Assembly: GCF_000378385.1 (NCBI RefSeq)
Contig: NZ_KB899659.1
Span: 1,293,423-1,357,422, forward strand
Length of the DNA stretch: 64,000 nt
DNA from: Paenibacillus daejeonensis DSM 15491
Lineage (GTDB): Bacteria > Bacillota > Bacilli > Paenibacillales > Paenibacillaceae
Direction: 5' to 3'
A program made the position numbers and the translations under genes. This document shows positions 1-7,848 of the stretch, one piece after another (position 1 is the first letter of the stretch; each line of letters begins with the position of its first letter). The notes under the pieces were generated by a model. It saw only the letters and a program-made list of their open reading frames with translations. It had not been told where the DNA came from and did no database searches.

Positions 1-15
1 CTGGAGAAATGAAAT

Positions 16-86
16 GCTCGCCTTTGTTTCCAGATTTCAACCGCTAGAACGGTTGTAAATAAAGAAATCTGGAAACAACAGCGATC
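16..86. repeat. Long imperfect hairpin
   Basis: The arms 16-38 and 64-86 are 23 bases each and match as inverted repeats at about 20 positions. They enclose a second 5-bp stem (39-43 with 50-54). There is no clear T-run directly after the stem on either strand, so it does not look like a simple terminator. The gene to its left is outside the window. It could be a leader structure or a dispersed palindromic repeat; no second copy was seen in the window. Confidence 0.5.
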
Positions 87-136
87 GGAAGTCCCCTCTT
101 TTCTAAAGTTGCGTTTACATTGAATTGTTTTGCATT

Positions 137-166
137 AAAAAACTCCGCCCTCTTACGAGGGCGGAG
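137..166 (-). terminator. Intrinsic terminator of SASP gene
   Basis: A perfect 10-bp GC-rich stem (143-152 with 157-166) with a TTAC loop is followed on the minus strand by a run of T. It lies just downstream of the leftward SASP gene. Confidence 0.9.
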
Positions 167-186
167 CTGTGTGATGGAACAACCTA

Positions 187-408
187 TTAACGGGATTGAC
201 CCGCCAGTTGTTGTTCAGCGATTTGGACAAGCTTTCTTGTGATGTAGCCACCAAGGGAACCAGCGTCGCGTGTAGCAACGTTGCCATAGTAGCCGTCTGC
301 AGGAATTTGGATCCCCAGTTCTTGTGCTGCTTCCATTTTCAGTTGTTGCAGCGCTTGAGTTGCTTGTGGTACCACCAGAGTGTTGCTGTTACGGGATTGG
401 CCTGCCAT
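187..408 (-). CDS. Alpha/beta-type small acid-soluble spore protein
   Basis: A 73-residue DNA-binding protein that coats and protects spore DNA in the forespore and is degraded by the GPR protease at germination. The family core is visible: QELGIQIP followed by GYYGNVATRDAGSLGGYITRKLV. The start is set at 408 rather than at an in-frame ATG at 426, because AAAGGAG lies inside the would-be upstream codons at the right distance from ATG 408. A second SASP of identical length lies at 4859-5080. A sigma-G-like promoter lies at 455-483 and a terminator follows. Length and sequence are typical of Paenibacillus SASPs. Confidence 0.97.
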   Translation of the reverse strand: MAGQSRNSNTLVVPQATQALQQLKMEAAQELGIQIPADGYYGNVATRDAGSLGGYITRKLVQIAEQQLAGQSR

Positions 409-454
409 ATGAAATTCTCCTTTCATCCTCTGCGAATGTTTGTTGTTGCAAGCT

Positions 455-483
455 TAGTATGCGCGGGATGTTGAAGAATATTC
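455..483 (-). promoter_or_regulatory. Sigma-G-like promoter of SASP gene
   Basis: On the minus strand a GAATAT box (478-483) is followed after 16 bases by CATACTA (455-461), the classic sigma-G -10 sequence. The same -10 with the same 16-base spacer precedes the second SASP gene. The -35 box is part of the palindrome GAAGAATATTCTTC. Confidence 0.7.
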
Positions 484-555
484 TTCGATCTTAAAAGATT
501 TTAAAAATTTTTTTCTGGCTCCATATTTCTGCCGAAAGGAGTTGAGCGTACCGCC

Positions 556-729
556 ATGTCTAAACAGATGTCTCTATTTTTCGCCGTGATTGGGGTAGCC
601 TTCATGTTCGCTACCGCCATCGCCATCAGTCATAATGGTTGGCTCGCTAGCGGACTCGCACTGCTGACCCTGGTCTGGATTGGATCCGGGTTTGTAATGC
701 GCGCCCGCCTGCGCAGACAATCGCAGTAG
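556..729 (+). CDS. Small two-helix membrane protein (DUF5325/YlaF-like)
   Basis: A 57-residue protein beginning MSKQMSLFFAVIGVAFMF. It has two hydrophobic stretches (about residues 6-23 and 30-46) joined by a short polar turn (SHNGW) and ends in a basic tail RARLRRQ. GAAAGGAG lies upstream at a rather long spacing. Size and layout resemble the small Bacillus YlaF/DUF5325 proteins of unknown function; that link is from general resemblance only. It converges on trpS with only 9 bases between stop codons. Confidence 0.7.
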   Translation: MSKQMSLFFAVIGVAFMFATAIAISHNGWLASGLALLTLVWIGSGFVMRARLRRQSQ

Positions 730-738
730 ACTTGTTTC

Positions 739-1725
739 TTATTTGGGCAGGACGAAGCCCATACGCTCTTTGACGTCCAACAGCGTCTGGTTCGCAATGA
801 GCGCGGCTTCCTCCGCACCTGCCTTCAAGATGGCCGTCAGCTCGCCCGAGCTGCGAATCTCCTGATATCTGGCCTGTAGCGGTTCCAACACAGACACGAC
901 ATGTTCAGCGAGATTCTTCTTGAACGCACCATAGCCTTGACCCTCATACTCTGCCTCAACCTCTTCTACGGTTTTCCCTGCGCAATGCGCATAGATCCCC
1001 ATCAGATTACTGATTTCCGGCTTGTTCGCAGGATCGTATTTGACTTCTCGACCGGAGTCCGTCGTGGCCCGGCTCAGTTTCTTGCGTATAACATCCGGCG
1101 GGTCCAGCAAGGCAATATAGCTCGCCGGATTTGGATTGCTCTTACTCATTTTTTTGCTGGCATCGTCTAGCGACATAATCCGTGCGCCTACCTTAGGCGT
1201 ATACGGTTCAGGCACCTTGAAATACTCGCCGTATTTGCTGTTGAACCGCTGAGCCAGATTACGCGTCAGCTCCAGATGCTGCTTCTGATCGTCGCCTACC
1301 GGAACAAGATCCGCATTATAGAGCATAATGTCGGCCGCCATGAGTGAAGGATAAACGAACAAGCCTGCGCCTACCGAATCCTTGCCCTCCGATTTATCCT
1401 TAAATTGCGTCATCCGTTCGAGCTCACCCATATAGGAGAGCGTAGTGAACAACCATCCCAGCTCGGCATGTGCAGACACATGCGATTGCAGGAACATGCT
1501 TGCCTTGGCCGGGTCAATCCCCGAGGCCAGGAACAGTGCAGCCACCGACTCGGTTTGCTCACGCAGCGCCTGCGGCTCCTGAGGAACCGTGATGGCATGC
1601 ATGTCAACCACCATGAAGAAACATTGGTGACTATCCTGCAGCTTCACAAAATTTTGAATCGCCCCGATATAGTTGCCCAGTGTCAGCTGCCCGCTTGGCT
1701 GAATGCCAGAGAGTACTCTTTTCAT
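739..1725 (-). CDS. trpS: Tryptophanyl-tRNA synthetase
   Basis: Cytoplasmic class Ic aminoacyl-tRNA synthetase that charges tRNA-Trp. The protein is 328 residues, the usual bacterial length. The N-terminus carries the HIGH-like region (SGIQPSGQLTLGNYIGAIQ) and the KMSKS loop is intact (ASKKMSKSNPNP). Motifs such as DMHAITVPQ and PVGDDQKQHLELTRNLAQRFN are characteristic of TrpRS. The gene stands alone, directly behind a T-box leader with a UGG specifier, so expression should rise when uncharged tRNA-Trp accumulates. Confidence 0.98.
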   Translation of the reverse strand: MKRVLSGIQPSGQLTLGNYIGAIQNFVKLQDSHQCFFMVVDMHAITVPQEPQALREQTESVAALFLASGIDPAKASMFLQSHVSAHAELGWLFTTLSYMGELERMTQFKDKSEGKDSVGAGLFVYPSLMAADIMLYNADLVPVGDDQKQHLELTRNLAQRFNSKYGEYFKVPEPYTPKVGARIMSLDDASKKMSKSNPNPASYIALLDPPDVIRKKLSRATTDSGREVKYDPANKPEISNLMGIYAHCAGKTVEEVEAEYEGQGYGAFKKNLAEHVVSVLEPLQARYQEIRSSGELTAILKAGAEEAALIANQTLLDVKERMGFVLPK

Positions 1726-1749
1726 CTGTGATCCTCCGTTTCGTTAATA

Positions 1750-2011
1750 AACACAAAAAGGCCCCTCGCCGTAAGGGACGAGAGACCGTGGTGCCACCCT
1801 AATTCGCCTGTCTATCGCTACCCATGAGGAAGCAGCAGGCCTTCATATCCCTTAACGCGGGACCAACGGGATACCCTACACAGCTCACTAGCCAGCCTTC
1901 AAGTATTCGACTCCAGGATCCATTCCGCACCGCCACTGCTCCGGTTCACACCACCCACCGGCTCTCTGATCCAGCATGCTACGAGCGTACTCTTTCCTGT
2001 CATCGTCGTTA
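1750..2011 (-). promoter_or_regulatory. T-box riboswitch, tryptophan-specific
   Basis: The minus strand contains the T-box sequence AGGGTGGCACCACGG (1786-1800), followed by a terminator hairpin and T-run (about 1753-1785). Stem I features are present upstream: AGAGAG, GGTGGTGTGAAC, and the specifier context GAATGGATCCTGGAG. The triplet after GAA is TGG (1920-1922), the tryptophan codon, matching the downstream trpS. Binding of uncharged tRNA-Trp would favour the antiterminator. Confidence 0.96.
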
Positions 2012-2017
2012 CAGACG

Positions 2018-2045
2018 ATTATACGGACCTCCTCATATTTGTCAA
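2018..2045 (-). promoter_or_regulatory. Sigma-A promoter of trpS
   Basis: Minus strand: TTGACA (2040-2045), a 16-base spacer, then TATAAT (2018-2023). Both hexamers are perfect consensus. The transcript would start near 2011, at the 5' end of the T-box leader. Confidence 0.92.
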
Positions 2046-2176
2046 GGGTTCATATACCTGTCTGCTCAATAAAAAAACCTGATTCAAAGTGCCTATCACA
2101 CGTGTAATATTTAACTATCTATGCTATTATTAGTCCATTAGAACTATTATGTCGTGAGACAGGGAGGCGTGGACCT

Positions 2177-2581
2177 ATGTTGACCGAGCTTAAGGTAGCC
2201 CATTGTTCTGACTGTGGCCGGATCTACCAAAAAAACCTCCGCGGCCTCTGTCACAGCTGTGCATCAGAATCAGACCGCCAATTGCAGGCGATTGACCGCT
2301 TTATGGTACGCTACCCGACCACTGACACCGAGACGGTCGCCGCTCACGTCGGGATCTCTCCTTCACGGATTCGCAGTTGGCTGCGCCAAGGCAAACTGCG
2401 CAATGACAGCTATCCCAATTTGTGCGACGCTTGTGATCTCTGTCAGACACCTATTCAAGCCGGCCACCTGTGCCATGATTGCTCTGTTCGCATTCAGACA
2501 GATATCAGCCGTCTGTTGACGCAAGAGCAAGAAGACCGGGAGCGCCAACGCGCGGCAATCAGTTACCGATTCCGTGCCTAA
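2177..2581 (+). CDS. YvyF-like zinc-ribbon protein (TIGR03826 flagellar-region family)
   Basis: A 134-residue protein with two CxxC zinc-ribbon pairs: CSDCGRIYQKNLRGLCHSC near the N-terminus and CDLCQTP...GHLCHDC near residue 100. Between them is a helix-turn-helix-like stretch (TVAAHVGISPSRIRSWLRQGKL). This layout matches the YvyF/TIGR03826 proteins encoded beside flagellar genes in Bacillus. Here there are no flagellar genes nearby, so a role in motility is only inferred from the family. GGGAGG lies upstream of the ATG and a strong terminator follows. Confidence 0.75.
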   Translation: MLTELKVAHCSDCGRIYQKNLRGLCHSCASESDRQLQAIDRFMVRYPTTDTETVAAHVGISPSRIRSWLRQGKLRNDSYPNLCDACDLCQTPIQAGHLCHDCSVRIQTDISRLLTQEQEDRERQRAAISYRFRA

Positions 2582-2601
2582 GTTTCAATCAATCATCATT
2601 A

Positions 2602-2628
2602 GCCCTGCCAGGACGGCAGGGCTTTTTT
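2602..2628 (+). terminator. Intrinsic terminator
   Basis: Stem GCCCTGCC/GGCAGGGC (2602-2609 with 2615-2622) is followed by TTTTTT. It ends the yvyF-like gene. Confidence 0.95.
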
Positions 2629-2759
2629 CGTATGATCTAAGTTTTCTGGGCCCCTGCAAAGGTTCTGGCGAAGCTTTTTTTTCATCAGGTTTGTCCTATA
2701 GACGGGGTTTTACGCATAGGCTATACTATAAATCGTAATGTTTACTGGAAAAGAGGCGG

Positions 2760-3806
2760 ATGTTTTTGAATACTTTCCTCCTTCGGGTACTGCCGCCGCT
2801 CCTGACCATCGGCTGCCTGGGACTGGCGGCGATGCTCTTTACGGGAACAAAATTCTCTGATTTTGCAGCCTGGCAGCCTGATATGGTTCACGTGCAATCT
2901 TTTAAAATTATGTTTATTAGTCTGATTCTCGAAGCCTTTCCTTTTATTCTGCTCGGGGTTCTCTTCTCTTCGCTGCTCCAGGTATTCGTATCGGATGAGA
3001 TGATCCGGCGGCTGACCCCGCGTCATGCACTGGGAGGGGTCTTATTTGGCAGTCTACTGGGTGTCATTTTCCCCCTATGCGAATGCGGCATGATTCCTGT
3101 AGTGCGACGATTAATTCGAAAAGGGATGCCTGCCTATATCGGAATTGTCTTCATCTTAGCGGGCCCCATTCTCAACCCGATTGTCTATGCCGCTACGTTT
3201 ACTGCATTCCGGTCGCGTCCTGAAATTGTTTATACCCGAATGGGACTGGCTTTTGCCGTAGCCGTTACCATTGGATTGCTGCTCTATCGCTTTATGAAGT
3301 CCAATCCACTGCGGGAGCCCAAAGCCGCCCAAGCTCTTGCCGCTAGTAGCCATGACCATAGTCATGATCATCAACATGGCGGAGACGGCAAGGCGCGCGG
3401 GAAGCTTGCTTCTACGTTCTCCCATGCTTCGGATGAGTTTTTTGAGATGGGCAAGTATCTGATCTTCGGCGCTATGCTCACGGCCCTCATTCAGACGGGG
3501 CTGAGCCGGGAAGTGCTGATCGGTATCGGCAATCATCCATGGTTTGCCCATGTGTTCATGATGGGATTTGCCTTCATTCTGTCGATTTGCTCCACTTCTG
3601 ACGCGTTTGTAGCCGCATCGTTTGCCGGCACCTTCGGTGGTGGCTCCCTGCTCGCGTTCCTTGTCTTCGGTCCAATGATTGATCTGAAGAGTACGTTAAT
3701 GCTGTTGTCCGCCTTCAAGACCAGGGTTGTGCTGTGGCTCATTGCGCTGACCTTCGTCTTCACGCTGGCCGGCTCCATGATTGTCGAACGGTTATTTTTG
3801 AACTAA
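2760..3806 (+). CDS. YcgR/UPF0718-type membrane permease
   Basis: A 348-residue polytopic membrane protein of the UPF0718 (permease, DUF318) family, the type of B. subtilis YcgR. It has about eight hydrophobic segments, the family signature PLCECGMIPV (about residues 105-114) and AGPILNPIV. A central hydrophilic loop contains a histidine/aspartate cluster (SHDHSHDHQH, residues 197-206), which suggests metal contact. The substrate is unknown; homologues have been discussed as metal or oxyanion exporters. The YcgQ-type partner begins 13 bases downstream, so the two form an operon and probably a complex. Confidence 0.85.
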   Translation: MFLNTFLLRVLPPLLTIGCLGLAAMLFTGTKFSDFAAWQPDMVHVQSFKIMFISLILEAFPFILLGVLFSSLLQVFVSDEMIRRLTPRHALGGVLFGSLLGVIFPLCECGMIPVVRRLIRKGMPAYIGIVFILAGPILNPIVYAATFTAFRSRPEIVYTRMGLAFAVAVTIGLLLYRFMKSNPLREPKAAQALAASSHDHSHDHQHGGDGKARGKLASTFSHASDEFFEMGKYLIFGAMLTALIQTGLSREVLIGIGNHPWFAHVFMMGFAFILSICSTSDAFVAASFAGTFGGGSLLAFLVFGPMIDLKSTLMLLSAFKTRVVLWLIALTFVFTLAGSMIVERLFLN

Positions 3807-3819
3807 GGAGTTGTTAGCT

Positions 3820-4767
3820 ATGAACCCTGCTTCCGAAGCGCGACGTACCATGCTGCATCAATTGCTGCGGGCGGCCATCCTGGCCAGCTTCGCCTTTCTG
3901 ATTGTTCAGTTGGATCGGAGCGGCAATTTGACGCTATATATTGCACCGCGCATGACCTTGTATGTGAAGCTGTCGGCGTTGGGTCTGTATGCAGCGGCTA
4001 TCTATCAGCTGTACGCTGCACTGCAGACCTGGATGGGGCGAAATGCCGCAGCCTGCGATTGCGATCACTCCCCTTCGCCCTCCAAGGTGAAGAATACCAT
4101 TATCTATAGTCTGTTTCTTTTTCCACTGCTGCTGGGCTTCTTACTGCCAGACACGTTGATGGGAAGTACGCTTGCAGCCAAAAAAGGCATGAGTCTCAGC
4201 GGCTCGGAGAGTGTCAGCCGCCAAACGCCTACAGCTGATGCTGCCCAGACGCCTCCCCCGGTTTCGGAGGCCTCACCGTCAGTAGAGCCGGAAACACCGT
4301 CCGAACCTGCCGATCCGCTCGATGCCATGTTCCCTGCTGATCTGTATACAGAGTCTTACGCTCGCAATGCCAAGAAGCTCTACAAGCAGGACCACATTGA
4401 AGTGGTCGAAAAACAGTTTATAGAAACCTTGACGACCCTAGATCTATACAGAGAGCACTATTTAGGCAAAACTGTACAGATCAGCGGCTTTGTTTATCGG
4501 GAGAGTGCCATGCCGTCTAACCAGTTCGTCGTTAGCCGTTTTGCCATGAATTGTTGCTCAGCGGACTCCATGCCCTATGGATTGATGATCCAATCGGATA
4601 ACGCGTCCGCCTATGACGATGACAGCTGGTTGCAAGTAACGGGAACCTTGGAGCTGACCGAATACAATGGCAATGAAATTATGATCTTGCACGCGACAAG
4701 TGCGGAATCTATCGCCCCGTCCGACACACCTTACGTGTACCCGGATTATGATTTTGGCCTAGAATAA
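3820..4767 (+). CDS. YcgQ-type permease partner (TIGR03943 family)
   Basis: A 315-residue protein pairing with the upstream permease, as in B. subtilis ycgQ-ycgR. The N-terminal half has membrane segments and an ACDCDHSPSP motif, then a proline-rich linker, then a C-terminal folded domain (from about residue 210) with a conserved FVVSRFAMNCCSADSMPYGL segment. ATG 3820 is preferred over an in-frame TTG at 3811 because TAAGGAG abuts the TTG but sits 9 bases before the ATG. The cysteine pairs CDCD and CC could bind metal; this is inference. Confidence 0.85.
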   Translation: MNPASEARRTMLHQLLRAAILASFAFLIVQLDRSGNLTLYIAPRMTLYVKLSALGLYAAAIYQLYAALQTWMGRNAAACDCDHSPSPSKVKNTIIYSLFLFPLLLGFLLPDTLMGSTLAAKKGMSLSGSESVSRQTPTADAAQTPPPVSEASPSVEPETPSEPADPLDAMFPADLYTESYARNAKKLYKQDHIEVVEKQFIETLTTLDLYREHYLGKTVQISGFVYRESAMPSNQFVVSRFAMNCCSADSMPYGLMIQSDNASAYDDDSWLQVTGTLELTEYNGNEIMILHATSAESIAPSDTPYVYPDYDFGLE

Positions 4768-4807
4768 TTTCCACAAACCTTCTGCTTCCCCAAATGTTAT
4801 GTTGACC

Positions 4808-4836
4808 GCATATATTTTCCTGCGCTGAACATACTA
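4808..4836 (+). promoter_or_regulatory. Sigma-G-like promoter of second SASP gene
   Basis: GCATAT (4808-4813), a 16-base spacer, then CATACTA (4830-4836). It is the same -10 and spacing as the promoter of the SASP gene at 187-408. Confidence 0.7.
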
Positions 4837-4858
4837 AGGGTCAAAGGAGGTGACTTCC

Positions 4859-5080
4859 ATGGCTAATTCCCGCAGCAGCAACTCCCTGGTCGTTCCGCAA
4901 GCAAGCGCGGCACTGGACCAAATGAAATTCGAAATTGCCCAGGAGCTGGGTATCCAGATTCCACAAGATGGCTACTACGGTCATATGACTACCCGCGACA
5001 CCGGTACGATCGGCGGTTACATCACCCGTCGCTTGGTCCAAATGGCTGAAGAACAGCTGGCTGGACGTTTCAACCGATAA
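4859..5080 (+). CDS. Alpha/beta-type small acid-soluble spore protein
   Basis: A 73-residue spore DNA-binding protein, paralogue of the one at 187-408. Shared core: IAQELGIQIP then DGYYGHMTTRDTG and GGYITRRLVQMAEEQLAG. ATG 4859 is chosen over GTG 4850 because AAAGGAGG ends at 4850, leaving 8 bases to the ATG. It has its own sigma-G-like promoter and a bidirectional terminator downstream, so it is a single-gene forespore unit. Confidence 0.97.
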   Translation: MANSRSSNSLVVPQASAALDQMKFEIAQELGIQIPQDGYYGHMTTRDTGTIGGYITRRLVQMAEEQLAGRFNR

Positions 5081-5113
5081 GTTTTTTCTTCCATGAACAT
5101 ACATGCAACAGTC

Positions 5114-5160
5114 AAAAGAACCTTCAACCACACGGTATGTGGAATGAAGGTTCTTTTGTT
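5114..5160. terminator. Bidirectional terminator
   Basis: A 13-base arm AAAAGAACCTTCA is repeated inverted at the other end with T-rich ends on both strands. It separates the converging genes at 4859-5080 and 5181-5591. Confidence 0.9.
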
Positions 5161-5180
5161 GTGCATCCAGTACGCGTCGT

Positions 5181-5591
5181 TTAATTTGTTTCGCGCAAAT
5201 GCTTATGCTTGCTGGGCGACTGATAACGGAACATGCCGTTAGCCGTATTATAATTGGATTCGTACTGCACACTTGCAGACCAAGACTTGGCTTGCGGACG
5301 GACCGAGAAATCGTACATAATCTCCCCATGCGTCCAGCTCCGCTTATAGCGCAGCGCATCAATCGCCATTTGGCGGAACGCCATTACCTGAGCAGCTGTG
5401 AGTCCCCTCTCCGTATGTTCAGCGTTGCCATTGCGGAATTCGATCGGGTTGTGTCGAATGCCGTATTTGCCGATTGCATTGTTGCGGATATGTATGGTTA
5501 CCGTGCCTGCAACCGCATTCGTCAGCTCGTCTTCTAATTGACGAAATACATAATCAATCTGTCTGGCTAATGGTAGTTCCTCCAAATTCAT
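5181..5591 (-). CDS. Conserved hypothetical protein
   Basis: A 136-residue soluble protein that I do not recognise. It lacks a signal peptide and membrane segments. It is rich in aromatic and basic residues toward the C-terminus (RYKRSWTHGEIMYDFSVRPQAKSW), with several Asn/Tyr residues (ESNYNTANGMFRYQ). The start MNLEELPLARQID is preceded by GGAAAGG. It stands alone between a terminator and a long upstream region that leads divergently to the chemotaxis transducer. Confidence 0.7.
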   Translation of the reverse strand: MNLEELPLARQIDYVFRQLEDELTNAVAGTVTIHIRNNAIGKYGIRHNPIEFRNGNAEHTERGLTAAQVMAFRQMAIDALRYKRSWTHGEIMYDFSVRPQAKSWSASVQYESNYNTANGMFRYQSPSKHKHLRETN

Positions 5592-5791
5592 CGCTATTCA
5601 CTTCCTTTCCACCTGTTTTACATGATGTTTCCATCTAGTTCTTAAGACTCATTATAAGACCGCATAATTGATAAAGCAATGCTTTTTTACGGCGAAATTC
5701 ACGTTTTTCAGCTGTTTTTCGATCTTTTTTCGCAAGACTTAAAGATTATAAGGCGCAATTATAGACCTATTCCGACAGGAGGTGCTATAAT

Positions 5792-7078
5792 ATGGCTATT
5801 CTATATAAAAGAGGAGCAAAGACTATGACGTGGATAAAAACATTGTCCATTCGGAACAAGATCATGTTGGGAAGTTATACGATTGCCGCCTTGTTCTCTC
5901 TTGCCATTATCATTATGACACTGGCGAGCGGCGGCAACCTGTGGGTCGGATTTCTCGTCATTTTAATTATGGCAGGACTCACATTTCCTATTACGCGGTT
6001 AATTGAGAGAGCGCTTACAGAAACGATTGATGAAATGACCGCCGTTGCGTTCCGCATTGCCAAGGGCGATTTTTCGCAAAAGGTCGATATCACCTCCTCT
6101 GTGGGCGAACTGGGTCATTCCTTCAATAGCATGATTGACAAACTGAAGGAAATTCTCAATGAAACCTCTGGCATTACACGTCATGTCTCGGACACGAGCC
6201 GCAACATCTATGAAAAAAACCAGTCGCTCAAGATGGTCATGGAGCAAGTCGGCCAATCCTCCGGTGAACTTGCAACAGGCGCAAACCAAATATCCGAGGA
6301 TGTATCTGGTATGAGCGAGTCGATCAGCCAGATTGAGTCGATGGTCGCTGGCTACGCCCGCTCCACGAAGCAGATGAACGAACGCTCCGAGCATACGCTT
6401 GACCTGGTCACCAAGGGCAAACGCGCTGTAGAAAGCCAGTCAGAGGGCATGCGTAAAAATGTGGAGGCAACAGCTGTCGTTGCAAGCACCATTGAGGAAC
6501 TATCCAGACAGGCTGACAACATTACCAAAATTACACGCTCCATTTCCGAAATCGCTGAACAGACTAACCTGCTTTCCCTTAACGCTTCCATTGAGGCGGC
6601 TCGCGCAGGCGAACATGGACGGGGGTTTGCCGTCGTCGCCCAGGAGGTCCGCAAATTGGCTGAGGAGTCCGGCAGCTCGACCAAAGAGGTATTCGGCCTG
6701 GTTCGCAGTATAGAACAAGGAGTCCAGCAAGCCATTGAGAATATTGCTGTTAATGAAGAGGTTGTCCGCCAGCAAAACGAGATGATCCGTGAATCTGAAC
6801 AGATCTTCCAAGAAATTGTACATAGCGTAGAATTTATCGGTGCAGAGATTGCCGCCTTTACTCGCGAGAGTGACGCCATGCTGCAGTCGGCTCGTCAGAT
6901 CTCTGATCGCATTCAAAATATCTCAGCGATTACAGAGGAATCTGCTGCGGGTACCGAGGAAGTCTCCGCCTCCATGAACGAACAGATTGCCTCTGTCCAA
7001 GCTGTTGTGGATGAGACAACCAAGATGCAGCAGATGGTAAGCCAGCTGCAGCGAACCATTTCTGTATTCAAGCTGTAA
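5792..7078 (+). CDS. Methyl-accepting chemotaxis protein without extracellular sensor domain
   Basis: A 428-residue transducer. Two hydrophobic segments (about residues 25-45 and 49-68) are separated by only a few residues, so there is no extracellular ligand domain. A HAMP domain follows (about 70-125, [16 protein letters not shown] to [14 protein letters not shown]), then the MCP signalling coiled coil with the highly conserved hairpin tip [41 protein letters not shown]. Two starts are possible: ATG 5792 (AGGAGG at 9 bases) or ATG 5825 (AGAGGAG); a TATAAT at 5786-5791 would favour the latter. It would signal to CheA/CheW on membrane or cytoplasmic cues. Confidence 0.93.
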   Translation: MAILYKRGAKTMTWIKTLSIRNKIMLGSYTIAALFSLAIIIMTLASGGNLWVGFLVILIMAGLTFPITRLIERALTETIDEMTAVAFRIAKGDFSQKVDITSSVGELGHSFNSMIDKLKEILNETSGITRHVSDTSRNIYEKNQSLKMVMEQVGQSSGELATGANQISEDVSGMSESISQIESMVAGYARSTKQMNERSEHTLDLVTKGKRAVESQSEGMRKNVEATAVVASTIEELSRQADNITKITRSISEIAEQTNLLSLNASIEAARAGEHGRGFAVVAQEVRKLAEESGSSTKEVFGLVRSIEQGVQQAIENIAVNEEVVRQQNEMIRESEQIFQEIVHSVEFIGAEIAAFTRESDAMLQSARQISDRIQNISAITEESAAGTEEVSASMNEQIASVQAVVDETTKMQQMVSQLQRTISVFKL

Positions 7079-7090
7079 TCATTCCACCTA

Positions 7091-7155
7091 AAAACGCGCT
7101 GTTGCCTTGGGTTTACGAAGCCAGTTTGCTTCGTAAACCTAGGCGCAGCGCGTTT
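7091..7155. terminator. Long bidirectional terminator hairpin
   Basis: AAAACGCGCTG...CAGCGCGTTT with an inner GGTTTACGAAG/CTTCGTAAACC stem forms a stem of roughly 28 bp. It separates the converging MCP gene and the SGNH hydrolase gene. Confidence 0.85.
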
Positions 7156-7162
7156 GTGTTAT

Positions 7163-7819
7163 TTAACGCTTCCCATAATCGAATTCGATGGCATCCAGAA
7201 ACGCCCGGGCAATTACCGTATGACCCGGCATTGAGGGATGAATGCGATCCCAGGCCAGTGTCGCCGGGTAGATATGCTCCAAAATCCGGTCGTAAGCAGC
7301 CTGTGTATCAACAAAGTGGGTACCATGACGCTCTGCAATTTCTCTAACGATTGCACCGTACTCGTCCATCCGCGCCCGCATGCGATCTGTCTGGTTTGGT
7401 TCAATATGGAACGGTGTCATCAGGATCAGGCCTTGCAGCAATGGCTTGGTCTGCACGACCAGTTCCTCCAGGGTAGCCCGGTATTCATCCGGATAGACAT
7501 GAGATTCTGTAATTGTCGGCTGGTCAAATTGACGCCATACATCGTTGATGCCAATCATGATAGAAAGCCAGTCGGGTTGCAGGTCAATCACGTCGGTCTG
7601 CCATCGTGCCTTCAAATCCCGTATCGTATGCCCGCTCGTCCCCATATTAATGAGGCGCAGTCCCAGCTCGGGATAGCCCACCTGAAGCCAGGCATCAACT
7701 TGGGCAACATAGCCTTTGCCTATGCCTTCAAACAACCCCTCGCCATGGGGCTGCCTGCGTCCGCAATCCGTAATCGAATCACCGATCAGTACCACTTTGT
7801 TGCCTGCGGATAATTTCAT
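7163..7819 (-). CDS. SGNH/GDSL-family hydrolase (esterase)
   Basis: A 218-residue cytoplasmic serine esterase of the lysophospholipase L1-like branch. Block I is VVLIGDSITDCGRR (catalytic Ser in GDSI), block III is IMIGINDVW (GxND oxyanion Asn), and block V is WDRIHPSMPGH (Asp and His of the triad). No signal peptide is seen. It lies 29 bases downstream of a CE7 acetyl esterase gene on the same strand, so the two probably form an operon working on acetylated sugars or oligosaccharides; the natural ester is inferred. Confidence 0.92.
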   Translation of the reverse strand: MKLSAGNKVVLIGDSITDCGRRQPHGEGLFEGIGKGYVAQVDAWLQVGYPELGLRLINMGTSGHTIRDLKARWQTDVIDLQPDWLSIMIGINDVWRQFDQPTITESHVYPDEYRATLEELVVQTKPLLQGLILMTPFHIEPNQTDRMRARMDEYGAIVREIAERHGTHFVDTQAAYDRILEHIYPATLAWDRIHPSMPGHTVIARAFLDAIEFDYGKR

Positions 7820-7848
7820 TGATCTCTCGCTCCCCTTTACATCACAGC

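Noticed and set aside
1824..2072. Open frame inside the trpS leader, rightward
   Set aside because: It runs through the T-box and promoter of trpS and has no ribosome binding site. The RNA structure explains the sequence.
5999..6916. Long leftward frames inside the chemotaxis gene
   Set aside because: They lie antisense to a well-conserved MCP and have no ribosome binding site or family motif.
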